Shown here: positions 6,446-14,411 of the stretch, in pieces
How the letters are laid out: each line of letters starts with the position of its first letter
How positions within the stretch are numbered: position 1 is the stretch's first letter
NCBI GenBank assembly: GCA_025929805.1
Contig: JAICPP010000026.1
Location: forward strand, 1 to 22,071
Reading direction: 5' to 3'
Length of the DNA: 22,071 nt
Source of the DNA: Gemmatimonadales bacterium
GTDB taxonomy: Bacteria; Gemmatimonadota; Gemmatimonadetes; Gemmatimonadales; GWC2-71-9
Made by a program: the position numbers and the translations under genes
Notes under the pieces: model-generated
Databases searched by the model: none
What the model saw: the letters and a program-made list of their open reading frames with translations, nothing else
Told to the model about the DNA's origin: nothing

Positions 6446-8832
6446 TCTCCGCTCCCTGGCGCACTGCCGACCCGGCGCACAACCCTCAACTCGCTCTCCA
6501 GCGCCGCGAGCATGCGCCTCTCTATTTCATCGATCTCGACATCACGCAGTGTACGATCAGAGGCCCGGAATGTGAGTTGGAACGCTACGCTGCGAGTGCC
6601 GGCCGGAAGCCCCGCGCCACGATAGTCGCTCTGGACCGACACCGACTCGAGGAGTGGTCCACCGACCCGCTGCAACAGATCCTTTACCTGCTGAGCGGTG
6701 ACCCCCGGCCCGAGCACCAGCGCGAACACCCGCTCGGCGGAGGGCGTGATCGGCAACGGTGAGAAGCGCTCCGGCGTACGCGCCCCGGCGTCGAGTACCA
6801 GCTCGAACCCGAACAGCGGATCCGCCCACGGGGGCGCGTCGGCCTCGAGTGGCCCCGCCGAACCGACCACCCGGTCCTTTGCATCGCGTGCTATCCAGCC
6901 GGACCCTTCAACCTGCACCACACCCCCGGGAACCGCTAGAGCGACCGCGGCCTCGAAAAGCCCTTTGAGATCCCACAGATCGATGCGGTCCTCCCCCGTG
7001 CCGGACCAGTGCGGCGGCTCTCGCCGGCCGGTGAGCACCGCGGCGATGTGTCGCTCTTCGTGAGGTGGCTCGCCCGCAGCCGCCGTGCTGAAGACGGTAC
7101 CGATCTCGAATAACCGCACGTCCCCCACGTGTTGGTCCCAGTTATGTCTCACCAGCTTTATCAAACCGGGGAGTAGTCGCCGGCGCAGGTAGCTTTCAGC
7201 GCTGGAGAGCGGGTTCGCCAGCCGAACACTCTGGGGGCCGTCTTGAGGACCCATCGGATGCGGCATCACCTCGAAGAGACCCTGGCGAACCAGCCCGGCG
7301 CGAACCTGTGATGAGATACGCTCGATCGTCGCGTCGGCCAGCAGGCTGGGGCGAAAGGCCCGGAGGTCCGCCGGAAAGTTCTGATAGCCGTGGAGCCGAG
7401 CAATCTCCTCGATCAGATCGATCTCCCGGCTGAGATCGGGCCTCCAGCTCGGAGGCTCGACCGCAATCCGATCGTCCGACTTGGGGACCAGCGTCGCTCC
7501 CACTGCGACCAAATAACTCTCCAGCGCGTGACCCGGCATATCGACACCGAGGACCTGTGCCACGCGGGATGGGCGCAGGAAGATTCGCGCCGGGTTCTGG
7601 GGCCCGGGGCCCAGGTCCACGGGAGCTTCCACTAACTCACCACCGGCGGTCATCCCTATGATCTCGATGCATCGCCGCAACGCCTCTACCCCGCCCCAGC
7701 GATCAATGCCCCGCTCGAACCGATAGCTCGCCTCCGTGGACAAATTGAGCGCCCGGCGGGTTCGACGAACCAAGGCGGGTGCGAAGTAGGCGCATTCCAG
7801 GAAGACGTCGACCGTATCGGTGCCGACCTCGGTGGCAGCGCCACCCATGACCCCGGCTATGCCGATCGGGCCTCCGTCATCGGCGATGATGGTCATGCTG
7901 TCATCCAATGCTCGAGAGACACCATCCAGAGTGGTGACGGTCTCACCTGGACGCGCCCGTCGGGCTATGACGCTCGGTCCCCGCAGCTTGGCCAGATCGT
8001 ACGCGTGCATGGGCTGGTTCAGCTCCAGCATCACGTAGTTGGTGGCATCCACGACGTTACTGATTGCACGAACCCCGACCGCCTCCAGCCGGCGGGCCAG
8101 CCAGGGAGGCGAAGCTGCGATCCTGACACCGCGCAGAACGGCACCGAGAAATCGGGGACATCCTTCCGGATCCTCGGTGCCGGCCCCCACACCGGCCACC
8201 TTGCCGGTATTGCCGAGCCTTCTGACCGGCGGCACGTCGATCAGCTCGGCGCTGGGTAAGGAGGGCAACCGGAACGGCACCCCGAGTGAGGCACCCAGCT
8301 CGCGCGCAATGCCTTTATGGCCCAGCAGGTCGGGACGGTTGGGCCCTATGTCCAGCACCAGCCGGTGGTCTGCAATCGGAAGGGCATCGAGGAGGCGCGT
8401 GCCCGGCGCGGCATCGGTATCGAGCTCCCAAATGCCTTCGCCATCCTGACCCAAACCAAGCTCGCGGGCGGAGCACAGCATGCCTTGCGACGTCTCGCCC
8501 CTGAGCTTCCGCTCCTCGATTCGAAGACCGCCGGGCAAGGTGGAGCCCACCGGAGCGTAGGGGTACTTCCGTCCCGCCATGACATTGGCGGCGCCGCATA
8601 CCACATTTCGCCGCTCCGCCGTCCCGCCGTTCACAATGCACACCCGTAAGCGGTCGGCGTTGGGGTGAGGCCGCACCTCTTCTACCTGGCCAACCAGCAC
8701 GTCCCCCAGCTCCGCATGGAGCGGCTGCACCGAGTCAACCGGCGCACCCAGCATGGTCAGCCGCTCGGTCAGGTCCCGCGGCTCGAGCGGGCGGCGAAGA
8801 AAGTCTTCGAGCCAGCGACGGGAGATGTTCAT
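6442..8832 (-). CDS. pheT: Phenylalanine-tRNA ligase beta subunit
   Basis: PheT with PheS forms the alpha2beta2 enzyme that charges tRNA-Phe. The 796 residues match the long bacterial form. Domains in order are an N-terminal B1 helix, a tRNA-binding OB domain at about 40-150 (VGQVEEVRPHPNADRLRVC, GETSQGMLCSARELGLG), and B3/B4 editing and core parts (AVGVRAISNVVDATNYVM, NQPMHAYDLAKL). A B5 domain follows (WRPDLSREIDLIEEIARLHG), then the catalytic-like core (LRRRLLPGLIKLVRHN) and a C-terminal ferredoxin-like anticodon-binding domain (SVSVQSDYRGAGLPAGTRSV). The start overlaps the pheS stop and the end overlaps the coiled-coil gene, four bases each. No missing domain or frameshift was seen. Confidence 0.97.
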   Translation of the reverse strand: MNISRRWLEDFLRRPLEPRDLTERLTMLGAPVDSVQPLHAELGDVLVGQVEEVRPHPNADRLRVCIVNGGTAERRNVVCGAANVMAGRKYPYAPVGSTLPGGLRIEERKLRGETSQGMLCSARELGLGQDGEGIWELDTDAAPGTRLLDALPIADHRLVLDIGPNRPDLLGHKGIARELGASLGVPFRLPSLPSAELIDVPPVRRLGNTGKVAGVGAGTEDPEGCPRFLGAVLRGVRIAASPPWLARRLEAVGVRAISNVVDATNYVMLELNQPMHAYDLAKLRGPSVIARRARPGETVTTLDGVSRALDDSMTIIADDGGPIGIAGVMGGAATEVGTDTVDVFLECAYFAPALVRRTRRALNLSTEASYRFERGIDRWGGVEALRRCIEIIGMTAGGELVEAPVDLGPGPQNPARIFLRPSRVAQVLGVDMPGHALESYLVAVGATLVPKSDDRIAVEPPSWRPDLSREIDLIEEIARLHGYQNFPADLRAFRPSLLADATIERISSQVRAGLVRQGLFEVMPHPMGPQDGPQSVRLANPLSSAESYLRRRLLPGLIKLVRHNWDQHVGDVRLFEIGTVFSTAAAGEPPHEERHIAAVLTGRREPPHWSGTGEDRIDLWDLKGLFEAAVALAVPGGVVQVEGSGWIARDAKDRVVGSAGPLEADAPPWADPLFGFELVLDAGARTPERFSPLPITPSAERVFALVLGPGVTAQQVKDLLQRVGGPLLESVSVQSDYRGAGLPAGTRSVAFQLTFRASDRTLRDVEIDEIERRMLAALESELRVVRRVGSAPGSGE

Positions 8833-9926
8833 AACGTGACCCGTCCGCCGGGCACGAACTGCTCCAGGAACCGCATGTCCCCATCATACAGCAGTCGGAT
8901 GTCCGGAATTCCGTATCGGAGCATGGTGATCCGATGCGGGCCCATGCCGAAGGCCCAGCCGGTGTAACGCTCCGCATCCACTCCGGTGTGTTCGTAGACG
9001 GCGGGGTGTACCATGCCACATCCCAAAATCTCCATCCAACCGGTGCCTTTGCAGGCGGGACATCCCGTGCCGTGACAGAGCTGGCATTCCACGTCCATCT
9101 CCGCCGATGGCTCGGTGAAGGGAAAGAACGATGGCCGGAAGCGCACCTTGGTAGTGGGCGTGAAGAACCGGTGGGCGAAATGCACCAGCGTGGCCTTGAG
9201 ATCCACAAAGGAGATCCCTTCGTCCACCGCCAGACCCTCGATCTGTGAAAAGGCCGGCGCGTGCGACGGATCGAATGGATCGTTGCGGTACACGAACCCC
9301 GGTATGACCACCCGCACCGGTGGCGGAGACTCGAGGAGGGTCCGAATCTGCACCGGCGAGGTATGAGTGCGCAGCAGCAGGCGGCCGCCCTGCTCGCCCG
9401 GCAGTGGCGGGGCATCGACATACAGTGTGTCGTGCATGTCCATTGCCGGATGGTCGGGCGGAAAGTTGAGCGCGCCGAAGTTGTACCAGTCGGTTTCCAC
9501 TTCCGGACCAACCGCGACGGTAAAGCCGAGCCCACGGAAGATCTCGATGATTTCATCCATTACGCGGGTGACCGGATGCTCGGCCCCGATCCAACGACGG
9601 CGGGCGGGCATGGTGAGATCGACGCCTGCCTGCTCCCGGCTGCGACGCTCTTGGTCGAGCATCTCACTGCGCCCGGCAAATGCCTCTTCGAACTGGGTCT
9701 TGAGACGATTGACCGCGGACCCGTACGCCTTCCGTTCTTCCGGCGGCCGGGAGGGTACCGAACGCAAAGCCGCCGTGAGCTCGCCGTTCTTGCGCCCCAG
9801 GATTGCGACGATCTCCGAGGCCAGATCGTCGGGACCCAGGCTGGGAATGGCTCGAAGTCGAGGCAGTAAAGCGTCGAGGTCGGGATAACCGGTAGGATCG
9901 GACATGAAGCTCTTCGAGTGGGACAT
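8829..9926 (-). CDS. pheS: Phenylalanine-tRNA ligase alpha subunit
   Basis: This is the catalytic subunit of PheRS, 365 residues. It has an N-terminal helical hairpin for tRNA contact (about 1-105) and class II motifs: HPVTRVMDEIIEIFRGLGF (motif 1), FRPSFFPFTEPSAEMDV at 263-279 (motif 2) and GWAFGMGPHRITMLRYGI at 323-340 (motif 3). Between motifs 2 and 3 it carries a four-cysteine insert, CQLC and CPAC at 281-292, which resembles a small zinc-binding loop found in many bacterial PheS. The ATG at 9926 gives the longest form. A second ATG at residue 8 (9905) has a somewhat better Shine-Dalgarno-like GAAGAG and could be the real start. It lies 52 bases after rplT, the usual rpmI-rplT-pheS order. 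Confidence 0.97.
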   Translation of the reverse strand: MSHSKSFMSDPTGYPDLDALLPRLRAIPSLGPDDLASEIVAILGRKNGELTAALRSVPSRPPEERKAYGSAVNRLKTQFEEAFAGRSEMLDQERRSREQAGVDLTMPARRRWIGAEHPVTRVMDEIIEIFRGLGFTVAVGPEVETDWYNFGALNFPPDHPAMDMHDTLYVDAPPLPGEQGGRLLLRTHTSPVQIRTLLESPPPVRVVIPGFVYRNDPFDPSHAPAFSQIEGLAVDEGISFVDLKATLVHFAHRFFTPTTKVRFRPSFFPFTEPSAEMDVECQLCHGTGCPACKGTGWMEILGCGMVHPAVYEHTGVDAERYTGWAFGMGPHRITMLRYGIPDIRLLYDGDMRFLEQFVPGGRVTL

Positions 9927-9978
9927 CTGCCCACGCCCGGACCTGCGCCATGGCGCGGCGGGCTACGAACGCCTGTTC

Positions 9979-10338
9979 TTACGAGCGATCGCTGGTCTTG
10001 GCCATCTCCGCTATGCGGGCAAACGCCTCCAGGTCGTGCACCGCGAGATCAGCCAGGACTTTCCGGTTGATGTCTACGCCCGCTCTTCGAAGGCCAGCCA
10101 TAAAGGTGCTGTAGGTCATGCCTTGGCCGCGAGCTGCCGCGTTGATCCGGGTAATCCAGAGCGCCCGAAATTCGCTCTTCTTTTTACGGCGGTCACGGTA
10201 AGCATAGCGCATGGCGCGCTCGGCCGTCTCCTTGGCCGACTTGTACAGCTTACTCCGGCCGCCACGGGCACCCTTGGCGGCCTGCATGATCTTCTTCTTG
10301 CGGGCGTGATGGGCGGCGCCACTCTTGACGCGGGGCAT
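9979..10338 (-). CDS. rplT: Large ribosomal subunit protein bL20
   Basis: This is the 119-residue L20, an early 50S assembly protein that binds 23S rRNA and in several bacteria represses its own operon. It starts MPRVKSGAAHHARKKKIMQA and contains GARGGRSKLYKSAKETAERA, YAYRDRRKKKSEFRALWITR and YSTFMAGLRRAGVDINRKVL. The frame stays open 22 codons further upstream into rpmI. The ATG at 10338 is chosen because it gives the conserved MPRVK start and has AAGGA seven bases before it. The C-terminus (ARIAEMAKTSDRS) is slightly longer than in E. coli. Confidence 0.97.
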   Translation of the reverse strand: MPRVKSGAAHHARKKKIMQAAKGARGGRSKLYKSAKETAERAMRYAYRDRRKKKSEFRALWITRINAAARGQGMTYSTFMAGLRRAGVDINRKVLADLAVHDLEAFARIAEMAKTSDRS

Positions 10339-10348
10339 TGAGAGATCC

Positions 10349-10543
10349 TTATGCCTGAAGGAGACGGCTGACGCGCGGGAAATCGGCGGAGCTGACGAGA
10401 TCACCCTTCTTCAGCCGATTCTTCCGCTTGCGTGTCTTTTTGGTCAGGATGTGCGAGTGGTTCGCGTGCCAGCGCTTGAGCTTCCCGCTGCCGGTGGTCC
10501 TGAAGCGCTTCATCGCGGCTCGCTTGGTCTTCTGTTTCGGCAT
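10349..10543 (-). CDS. rpmI: Large ribosomal subunit protein bL35
   Basis: This basic protein of 64 residues is the standard bL35: MPKQKTKRAAMKRFRTTGSG, KLKRWHANHSHILTKKTRKR and a short tail after KNRLKKGDLVSSADFPRV. It belongs to the 50S subunit. A GAGG Shine-Dalgarno lies nine bases before the ATG. It is 10 bases upstream of rplT and 42 bases downstream of infC, the conserved infC-rpmI-rplT trio. Confidence 0.97.
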   Translation of the reverse strand: MPKQKTKRAAMKRFRTTGSGKLKRWHANHSHILTKKTRKRKNRLKKGDLVSSADFPRVSRLLQA

Positions 10544-10585
10544 CTGTAAATCCTCGTCTCGCTTGCGCGATACTCGGGCGGAGCC

Positions 10586-11107
10586 CTATTTGGGCGCGAT
10601 CACCATCGTCATGTTGCGACCTTCGAGCTTGGCTTCGGACTCGATCTTGCCCACATCCGCCAGGGTGGCCGCCACCCGATCGAGCACCGCCTTCCCCAGC
10701 TCCAAGTGAGCCATTTGCCGGCCCCGGAACATCATCGTCACCTTGACTTTGTTGCCGTCGCCCAGAAACTCCCGGGCGTGACGGGTCTTGAAGTCGAAAT
10801 CGTGATCGTCGATGCCCGGCCGGTACTTTACTTCCTTGAGCTGGATGATGTGCTGCTTTTTCTTGGCCGCTCGCGCTGCTTTGGCCTCCTCGAACTTGTA
10901 CTTCCCATAATCCATGATCTTGACGACAGGAGGCCGAGCGGTCGGGGCCACCTCCACGAGATCCAATCCGCGTTCCATGGCGGCCGCCAGGGCCTCTTCG
11001 ATCGGCAGGACCCCGAGTTGCTCTCCGGCGGCGGTAATCACGCGCACGGGGCTGATCCGGATCATGCGGTTGACGCGGATTCGCTTTTCACGATCGTTCG
11101 TGGACAG
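10586..11107 (-). CDS. infC: Translation initiation factor IF-3, probable CTG start
   Basis: IF3 binds the 30S subunit, prevents premature 50S joining and rejects wrong start codons. The product has the N-domain (RIRVNRMIRISPVRVI, LDLVEVAPTARPPVVKIMDY, GKYKFEEAKAARAAKKKQ) and the C-domain (KEVKYRPGIDDHDFDFKTRH, KVKVTMMFRGRQMAH, ending NMTMVIAPK). No ATG, GTG or TTG in a good place gives the normal N-terminus. The nearest ATG (11065) sits just before IRISPV with no Shine-Dalgarno, and the open frame to 11206 runs through the terminator. A CTG at 11107-11105 has GGGAGG six bases before it and yields a 173-residue protein beginning (M)STNDREKRIRVNRMIR, a normal IF3 start. E. coli infC uses AUU for autoregulation, so a rare start codon is plausible here. 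Confidence 0.93.
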   Translation of the reverse strand: MSTNDREKRIRVNRMIRISPVRVITAAGEQLGVLPIEEALAAAMERGLDLVEVAPTARPPVVKIMDYGKYKFEEAKAARAAKKKQHIIQLKEVKYRPGIDDHDFDFKTRHAREFLGDGNKVKVTMMFRGRQMAHLELGKAVLDRVAATLADVGKIESEAKLEGRNMTMVIAPK

Positions 11108-11119
11108 TTCGTGCCTCCC
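11105..11119 (-). promoter_or_regulatory. infC ribosome binding site with near-cognate CTG start
   Basis: On the minus strand GGGAGG (11119-11114) is followed by a six-base spacer and CTG (11107-11105). The spacing is ideal and the Shine-Dalgarno is among the strongest in the window. If the CTG is used, IF3 could repress its own translation, as shown for the AUU start of E. coli infC. The U-tract of the terminator ends only six bases upstream. Confidence 0.6.
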
Positions 11120-11280
11120 ATGCTGAAAAGAAAAAAAGGCACCCGGCAAAGACCGGGCGCCCCACGACCGAAGCACGGTGGCCGGAGACCACCGGAAAGC
11201 TTCCAAGCCAGGACCCGGCTGCGCTGCGGCATCGGGCCGGCAGGCTCAGGGTGGGAGAAACAGATTCTCCGCTTAACAGG
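11108..11280 (-). promoter_or_regulatory. Structured infC-rpmI-rplT leader (candidate r-protein-controlled attenuator)
   Basis: This leader of about 170 bases holds no gene. Besides the terminator it contains a hairpin at 11270-11254 (GGAGAA, five-base loop, TTCTCC) and another at 11194-11176 (CGGTGG, seven-base loop, CCACCG). A CCGGG upstream (near 11215) could pair with the CCCGG of the terminator's 5' arm and so act as an antiterminator. In Bacillus, L20 represses infC-rpmI-rplT through premature termination in the leader. The same logic here is inference, and I could not identify an L20 site. Confidence 0.55.
11126..11161 (-). terminator. Intrinsic terminator/attenuator in the infC leader
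   Basis: In minus-strand RNA the arm 11161-11153 (GGCGCCCGG) pairs with 11146-11138 (CCGGGTGCC) over nine base pairs including one G-U, with a six-base loop. It is followed by TTTTTTTCTTTT (11137-11126). This is a textbook Rho-independent terminator. It lies about 140 bases downstream of the proposed promoter and directly before the infC Shine-Dalgarno, so it can act as an attenuator of the infC operon as well as ending transcripts from the upstream hydrolase gene. Confidence 0.85.
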
Positions 11281-11285
11281 CCGGG

Positions 11286-11314
11286 AACCTAGTCACGAGC
11301 TGGAGGAGTGTCAA
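11286..11314 (-). promoter_or_regulatory. Candidate sigma-70-type promoter for the infC operon
   Basis: On the minus strand a perfect TTGACA (11314-11309) is followed by a 17-base spacer and TAGGTT (11291-11286), which keeps three of six -10 consensus bases (first T, A and last T). The -35 box overlaps the TGA stop of the upstream hydrolase gene. Initiation would fall near 11280. The strong -35 with ideal spacing and the location before a housekeeping operon support it. The -10 is mediocre. Confidence 0.5.
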
Positions 11315-12231
11315 CCAGATAGCTGCGGCGCGGGCTCGGGTGCGAGCACGACCTCGCGCAGCTCGACCGTTTTCCCCGTCAGGGTCGGAACGCCCATCGC
11401 AACTTTCGGGTCGTGCTCGAAGATGAGTCGCCATTCTCCGGCGACGGCATCCGCCAAGAGTGCGCGTTTGCTCTCCAGGGTCCGAAGCGGCTCGAGGTCA
11501 TACCCCATGATCCAAGGCAGCGGGAGGTGCGCCGTCGTGGGAAAGAGGTCGCCCACGAATACCGCGGTCTCGCCCCGACTCCGGATGATGACTGCTTGGT
11601 GAAACGGCACGTGCCCGGGCGTGAGCCGGACCGCGATTCCGGGCAGCACCTCGCCATCGCCCTGGAGGAGTTGCCACCGATTAGCCGCGGCGACCGGCTC
11701 GAAGTTATGAGGCAGGTAACTGGCACGGGTTCGCTCATTGGTCTGGCGAGCGAAGGCCAGCTCACCCTGCTGCACCACATAGGTTGCGTTGGGGTAGGTC
11801 GGCCGAATGTGCCGCCGAGGATCGTTCTCCAGGTCCGGGTCCATCGTGGTGTTACCGCCCGCATGATCGAAATGAAGGTGCGTGTTGATGACCCACCTCA
11901 CATCCCGCGGCAGAAACCCGGCTGAAGCGAGTGCGTCCTCCAGCTGAGTAGCGCCCTCGAGCCCCTGGTTCTCCACTCCGTAAATGTCGAGGAACTTGGC
12001 ATCCTCCTTGTTGCCCAGAGCCGTATCGATCAACACCAGACCGTCGGGATGCTCCACCAGGACGCAGCGCATGGCCAGGGGGATGCGGTTCCGCTCGTCG
12101 GGCTCGATCCGAGTCTTCCACAGGGTCCGGGGTACGACTCCGAACATGGCGCCCCCGTCCAACCGTTGCCGACCGCCTTCCAGCGTGTGGCAGCGGAGTG
12201 TGCCCACCGTAAACGTGCGCTGAAGCGTCAC
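11311..12231 (-). CDS. Metallo-beta-lactamase-fold hydrolase (lactonase-like)
   Basis: The protein has 306 residues with the full set of MBL metal ligands: HLHFDHAGG at 118-126, His207 in LTPGHVPFH, Asp228 in VFVGDLFP and His273 in IFEHDP. The long N-terminal part and the LVLIDTALGN strand resemble the AHL-lactonase/AttM group of MBL hydrolases, but no substrate can be assigned from this. There is no signal peptide, so it is probably cytoplasmic. Translation starts at GTG (12231-12229) in a GTGA overlap with the exonuclease gene, with AGGAG five bases before it. It is the last gene of the arginine deiminase operon, since a promoter and leader for infC begin at its stop codon. Alternatives are an arylsulfatase-like or quinolone-signal-type hydrolase. 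The class is firm and the role is unknown. Confidence 0.85.
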   Translation of the reverse strand: MTLQRTFTVGTLRCHTLEGGRQRLDGGAMFGVVPRTLWKTRIEPDERNRIPLAMRCVLVEHPDGLVLIDTALGNKEDAKFLDIYGVENQGLEGATQLEDALASAGFLPRDVRWVINTHLHFDHAGGNTTMDPDLENDPRRHIRPTYPNATYVVQQGELAFARQTNERTRASYLPHNFEPVAAANRWQLLQGDGEVLPGIAVRLTPGHVPFHQAVIIRSRGETAVFVGDLFPTTAHLPLPWIMGYDLEPLRTLESKRALLADAVAGEWRLIFEHDPKVAMGVPTLTGKTVELREVVLAPEPAPQLSG

Positions 12232-13100
12232 TGGATCTCCTGCCAGGAATCGTCCCGCGGCTCCGTGGGCATGGCCTGCCGCCTGCGCCGGCCCCTACGG
12301 GTGCGCCTACGCTCGATCAATGCCAGATCTTGGAGGGTTCGGGCCCCCTCGGCTCTGGCCAGTACCAACAGGCGGTTGAGGAGCTCCGCCGTGACCAGCG
12401 CATCACCCGCGGCGCGGTGCCGCGCTCCATTATGAAAACCAAAGAAACGGCACAAGCTGTCGAGCCCGCAGGAGCGCACCCCGCGGACGAGTCGGCGGGC
12501 CAGCCGCACCGTACAGAGTCGAGTCCCGTCCAGCGTCAGGTGGCGGGAGCGGTGCAGCTCGGCGCTCAGGAAGTTCCAGTCGAAGCGGGCGTTGTGAGCC
12601 ACGAACACCCGCCCGGCGAGCACCGCGAGCACTCGCTCCGCCAGCTCGGCGAAACGGGGTGCGTGGCGCACCATATCATCGGTGATGTTGGTTAGGGAGC
12701 AGATGGTTCGTGGAATCGGGCGGTCGGGATTGACCAGCGACTCGAACACGATTTCCCGCCGGCCACCGTGGACCACGGCGACGGCGATCTCGGTGATCCG
12801 GTCACCAAAGCCGGCTCGCATCCCGGTGGTCTCCACATCGACAACGGCAAAAACACAATCGTCCAGCAGCGGAGAGCCCTGTGCCTCAGGCACCAGGGAC
12901 CAGCGCCCGTCTTCCAGGAGGCGTACTCTGGGATCCGCTCCCAGCAACGCATAGGCTACCCGGTCACAGATGGCGGCAGGCGCGCCGAGCAGTCCCAGAA
13001 TCTCATGGCAGAGAGTAGAAGGGCTACGAGGTCCGATGCGCAGTTGGGCCAGTACTCGCTCGAGCAGGGTGCTGTCCGGATGCGCGGACGTGCCGATCAC
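12228..13100 (-). CDS. DEDDh 3'-5' exonuclease (DnaQ/epsilon-like) with N-terminal winged-helix-like region
   Basis: A DnaQ-type exonuclease domain covers about residues 82-250. FAVVDVETTG supplies Asp88 and Glu90, FVAHNARFDWNFL supplies Asp174, and HRAAGDALVTAELL supplies His228 and Asp233, a complete DEDDh set. Residues 1-75 form a helical region, possibly a winged helix (LLERVLAQLRIGPRSPSTLC, RVRLLEDGRWSLVP). The C-terminus is very basic (RRRTRRGRRRRQ) and may bind nucleic acid. The frame is open far upstream, but the GTG at 13100 is preferred. It overlaps the arginine deiminase stop (GTGA) and has GAGG six bases before it, while longer versions run through conserved deiminase sequence. 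There is no polymerase domain. It could be a proofreading subunit paralogue or a repair/RNA exonuclease. Confidence 0.85.
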   Translation of the reverse strand: MIGTSAHPDSTLLERVLAQLRIGPRSPSTLCHEILGLLGAPAAICDRVAYALLGADPRVRLLEDGRWSLVPEAQGSPLLDDCVFAVVDVETTGMRAGFGDRITEIAVAVVHGGRREIVFESLVNPDRPIPRTICSLTNITDDMVRHAPRFAELAERVLAVLAGRVFVAHNARFDWNFLSAELHRSRHLTLDGTRLCTVRLARRLVRGVRSCGLDSLCRFFGFHNGARHRAAGDALVTAELLNRLLVLARAEGARTLQDLALIERRRTRRGRRRRQAMPTEPRDDSWQEIQ

Positions 13101-14326
13101 TCCGCCCCTCGACGCAGAGGGAGCGACATGCAACGCGGACCACCTCCTCCTCTGGCCAGCTCGCTGCCTTCGACCGTGATGACGGTCCGGTGTTTGGCGT
13201 CGCTCCAGTCGTCGAAGGCCAGGAAGTTGGTGGCAGGCACCACCCGGAACCCGGCCGCCACCAACGCGCACAGGGTCTGCTCGTTGCGGCGGTAGCTCAC
13301 CAGCGTCCCCGGCCGCACCGCCAGGAAATTGCAGGCCGAGCTCCACTGCTCCCGCTCCTGGTTGATTCGCCGCTCTCCGCCGGCGAGGATCGGCTCGAGC
13401 GGGAGATCGACTCCTCGTAGTGCCGTGAAGAGGTTCGGCTCCTCCTTGACACCCTGGGTTCCTTTGCGCCGATGAATCACGGGCAGACGCTCGGGGCCCA
13501 CGAAATAGGGCGGGTATACCACACAGAGCTCCTGGTCGACCTGGCTGAAGATCATGTCCAGGTGAATGGCGGTGGGCGCCTTGGGCATTACTACCACAAG
13601 AACATCCGTCACCCGCCCACGCTCGAATACGGTGTCGCAGAGCAGATCCAGGGCGGCAGGAGACGTGCGCTCGCTGAATCCGACGACCAGCAGGTCGGAT
13701 CGGAGATAGTGGACGTCCCCCCCTTCCAGCGTGTAGTTGCTGCGCCGCTCTTCGGAGCCGTCGTACAGCAGACCGGCATTGGCAAGCTCCGGGTGAAACC
13801 GGAAGAGAGCCTTGATCAGCAGCTCCTCGGTCCAGCGAACCCCGTATCGCATGGAGCCGACCACCACATGCTCTCCGATGACCATTCCGATGTCACGGGG
13901 GAAGAAGAGGTTCGGGAGCGGTGGGAAGGCGAACCCCACTTCGTTCAACGCTCGTGAGATCGGACCGCTCTCCTCCTCGGTACCCTCGATGACCATCTGG
14001 ACAATCTCTTCGGCGGGAAGCGCGCTGAGCCGTTGACCCAACTCATCCGAAGGGACCACGTCCATGGTCTTGGTGATCAGGTAGTCACGCCCCTCGGGCT
14101 GTTGCAGGATTTCGGTCAGAAGATCCCGCACGTGAAAGACCCGAGCGAATCGCCGCAGCACCGACACGAACTGGCGATGCTCCCGCTGCGCGATCTCGAG
14201 ATCGATGATGTCGTCGTAGAGGTAGTCTTCCCGATTGCCGGGCGTGACGGCTTCCAGTTCGCGGCCCGGGGTGTGAACCAGCACGGCTTGTAGGGGGCCG
14301 ATCTCAGAGGTGACGTGAACGGACAT
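13097..14326 (-). CDS. arcA: Arginine deiminase
   Basis: This enzyme hydrolyses L-arginine to citrulline and ammonia. In the ADI pathway, ornithine carbamoyltransferase and carbamate kinase then make ATP. The 409 residues match the family. Active-site elements are present: LPNLFFPRDIG (Arg144, Asp145), EGGDVHYL (Glu201, Asp204), HLDMIFS (His255, Asp257) and the C-terminal ARGGGGPRCMSLPL with nucleophile Cys399. The N-terminal MSVHVTSEIGPLQAVLVHTP is also typical. No arcB, arcC or arcD lies in the window. Instead it is coupled by a four-base overlap to an exonuclease gene. The ATG at 14326 has no evident Shine-Dalgarno. The 190-base upstream spacer contains an inverted repeat. The call as ADI rather than amidinotransferase rests on the GGGGPRCMS active-site block. 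Confidence 0.94.
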   Translation of the reverse strand: MSVHVTSEIGPLQAVLVHTPGRELEAVTPGNREDYLYDDIIDLEIAQREHRQFVSVLRRFARVFHVRDLLTEILQQPEGRDYLITKTMDVVPSDELGQRLSALPAEEIVQMVIEGTEEESGPISRALNEVGFAFPPLPNLFFPRDIGMVIGEHVVVGSMRYGVRWTEELLIKALFRFHPELANAGLLYDGSEERRSNYTLEGGDVHYLRSDLLVVGFSERTSPAALDLLCDTVFERGRVTDVLVVVMPKAPTAIHLDMIFSQVDQELCVVYPPYFVGPERLPVIHRRKGTQGVKEEPNLFTALRGVDLPLEPILAGGERRINQEREQWSSACNFLAVRPGTLVSYRRNEQTLCALVAAGFRVVPATNFLAFDDWSDAKHRTVITVEGSELARGGGGPRCMSLPLRRGAE

Positions 14327-14411
14327 ACTACAAGCTATTCAGGGTCATCGAGTAAGGGGTAGGGAGGTCTCTCACGGGCGTGCCTCTCGAAGTTTCAAGT
14401 GGAGCGGAGTC

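Noticed and set aside
11108..11206. Longer infC reading frame starting at 11206
   Set aside because: It would translate through the intrinsic terminator and adds residues not seen in IF3.
13101..13346. N-terminal extension of the exonuclease frame by 82 codons
   Set aside because: It is out of frame within the conserved C-terminus of arginine deiminase and its translation is Arg/Gly-rich noise. The GTG at 13100 has a Shine-Dalgarno and a GTGA overlap.
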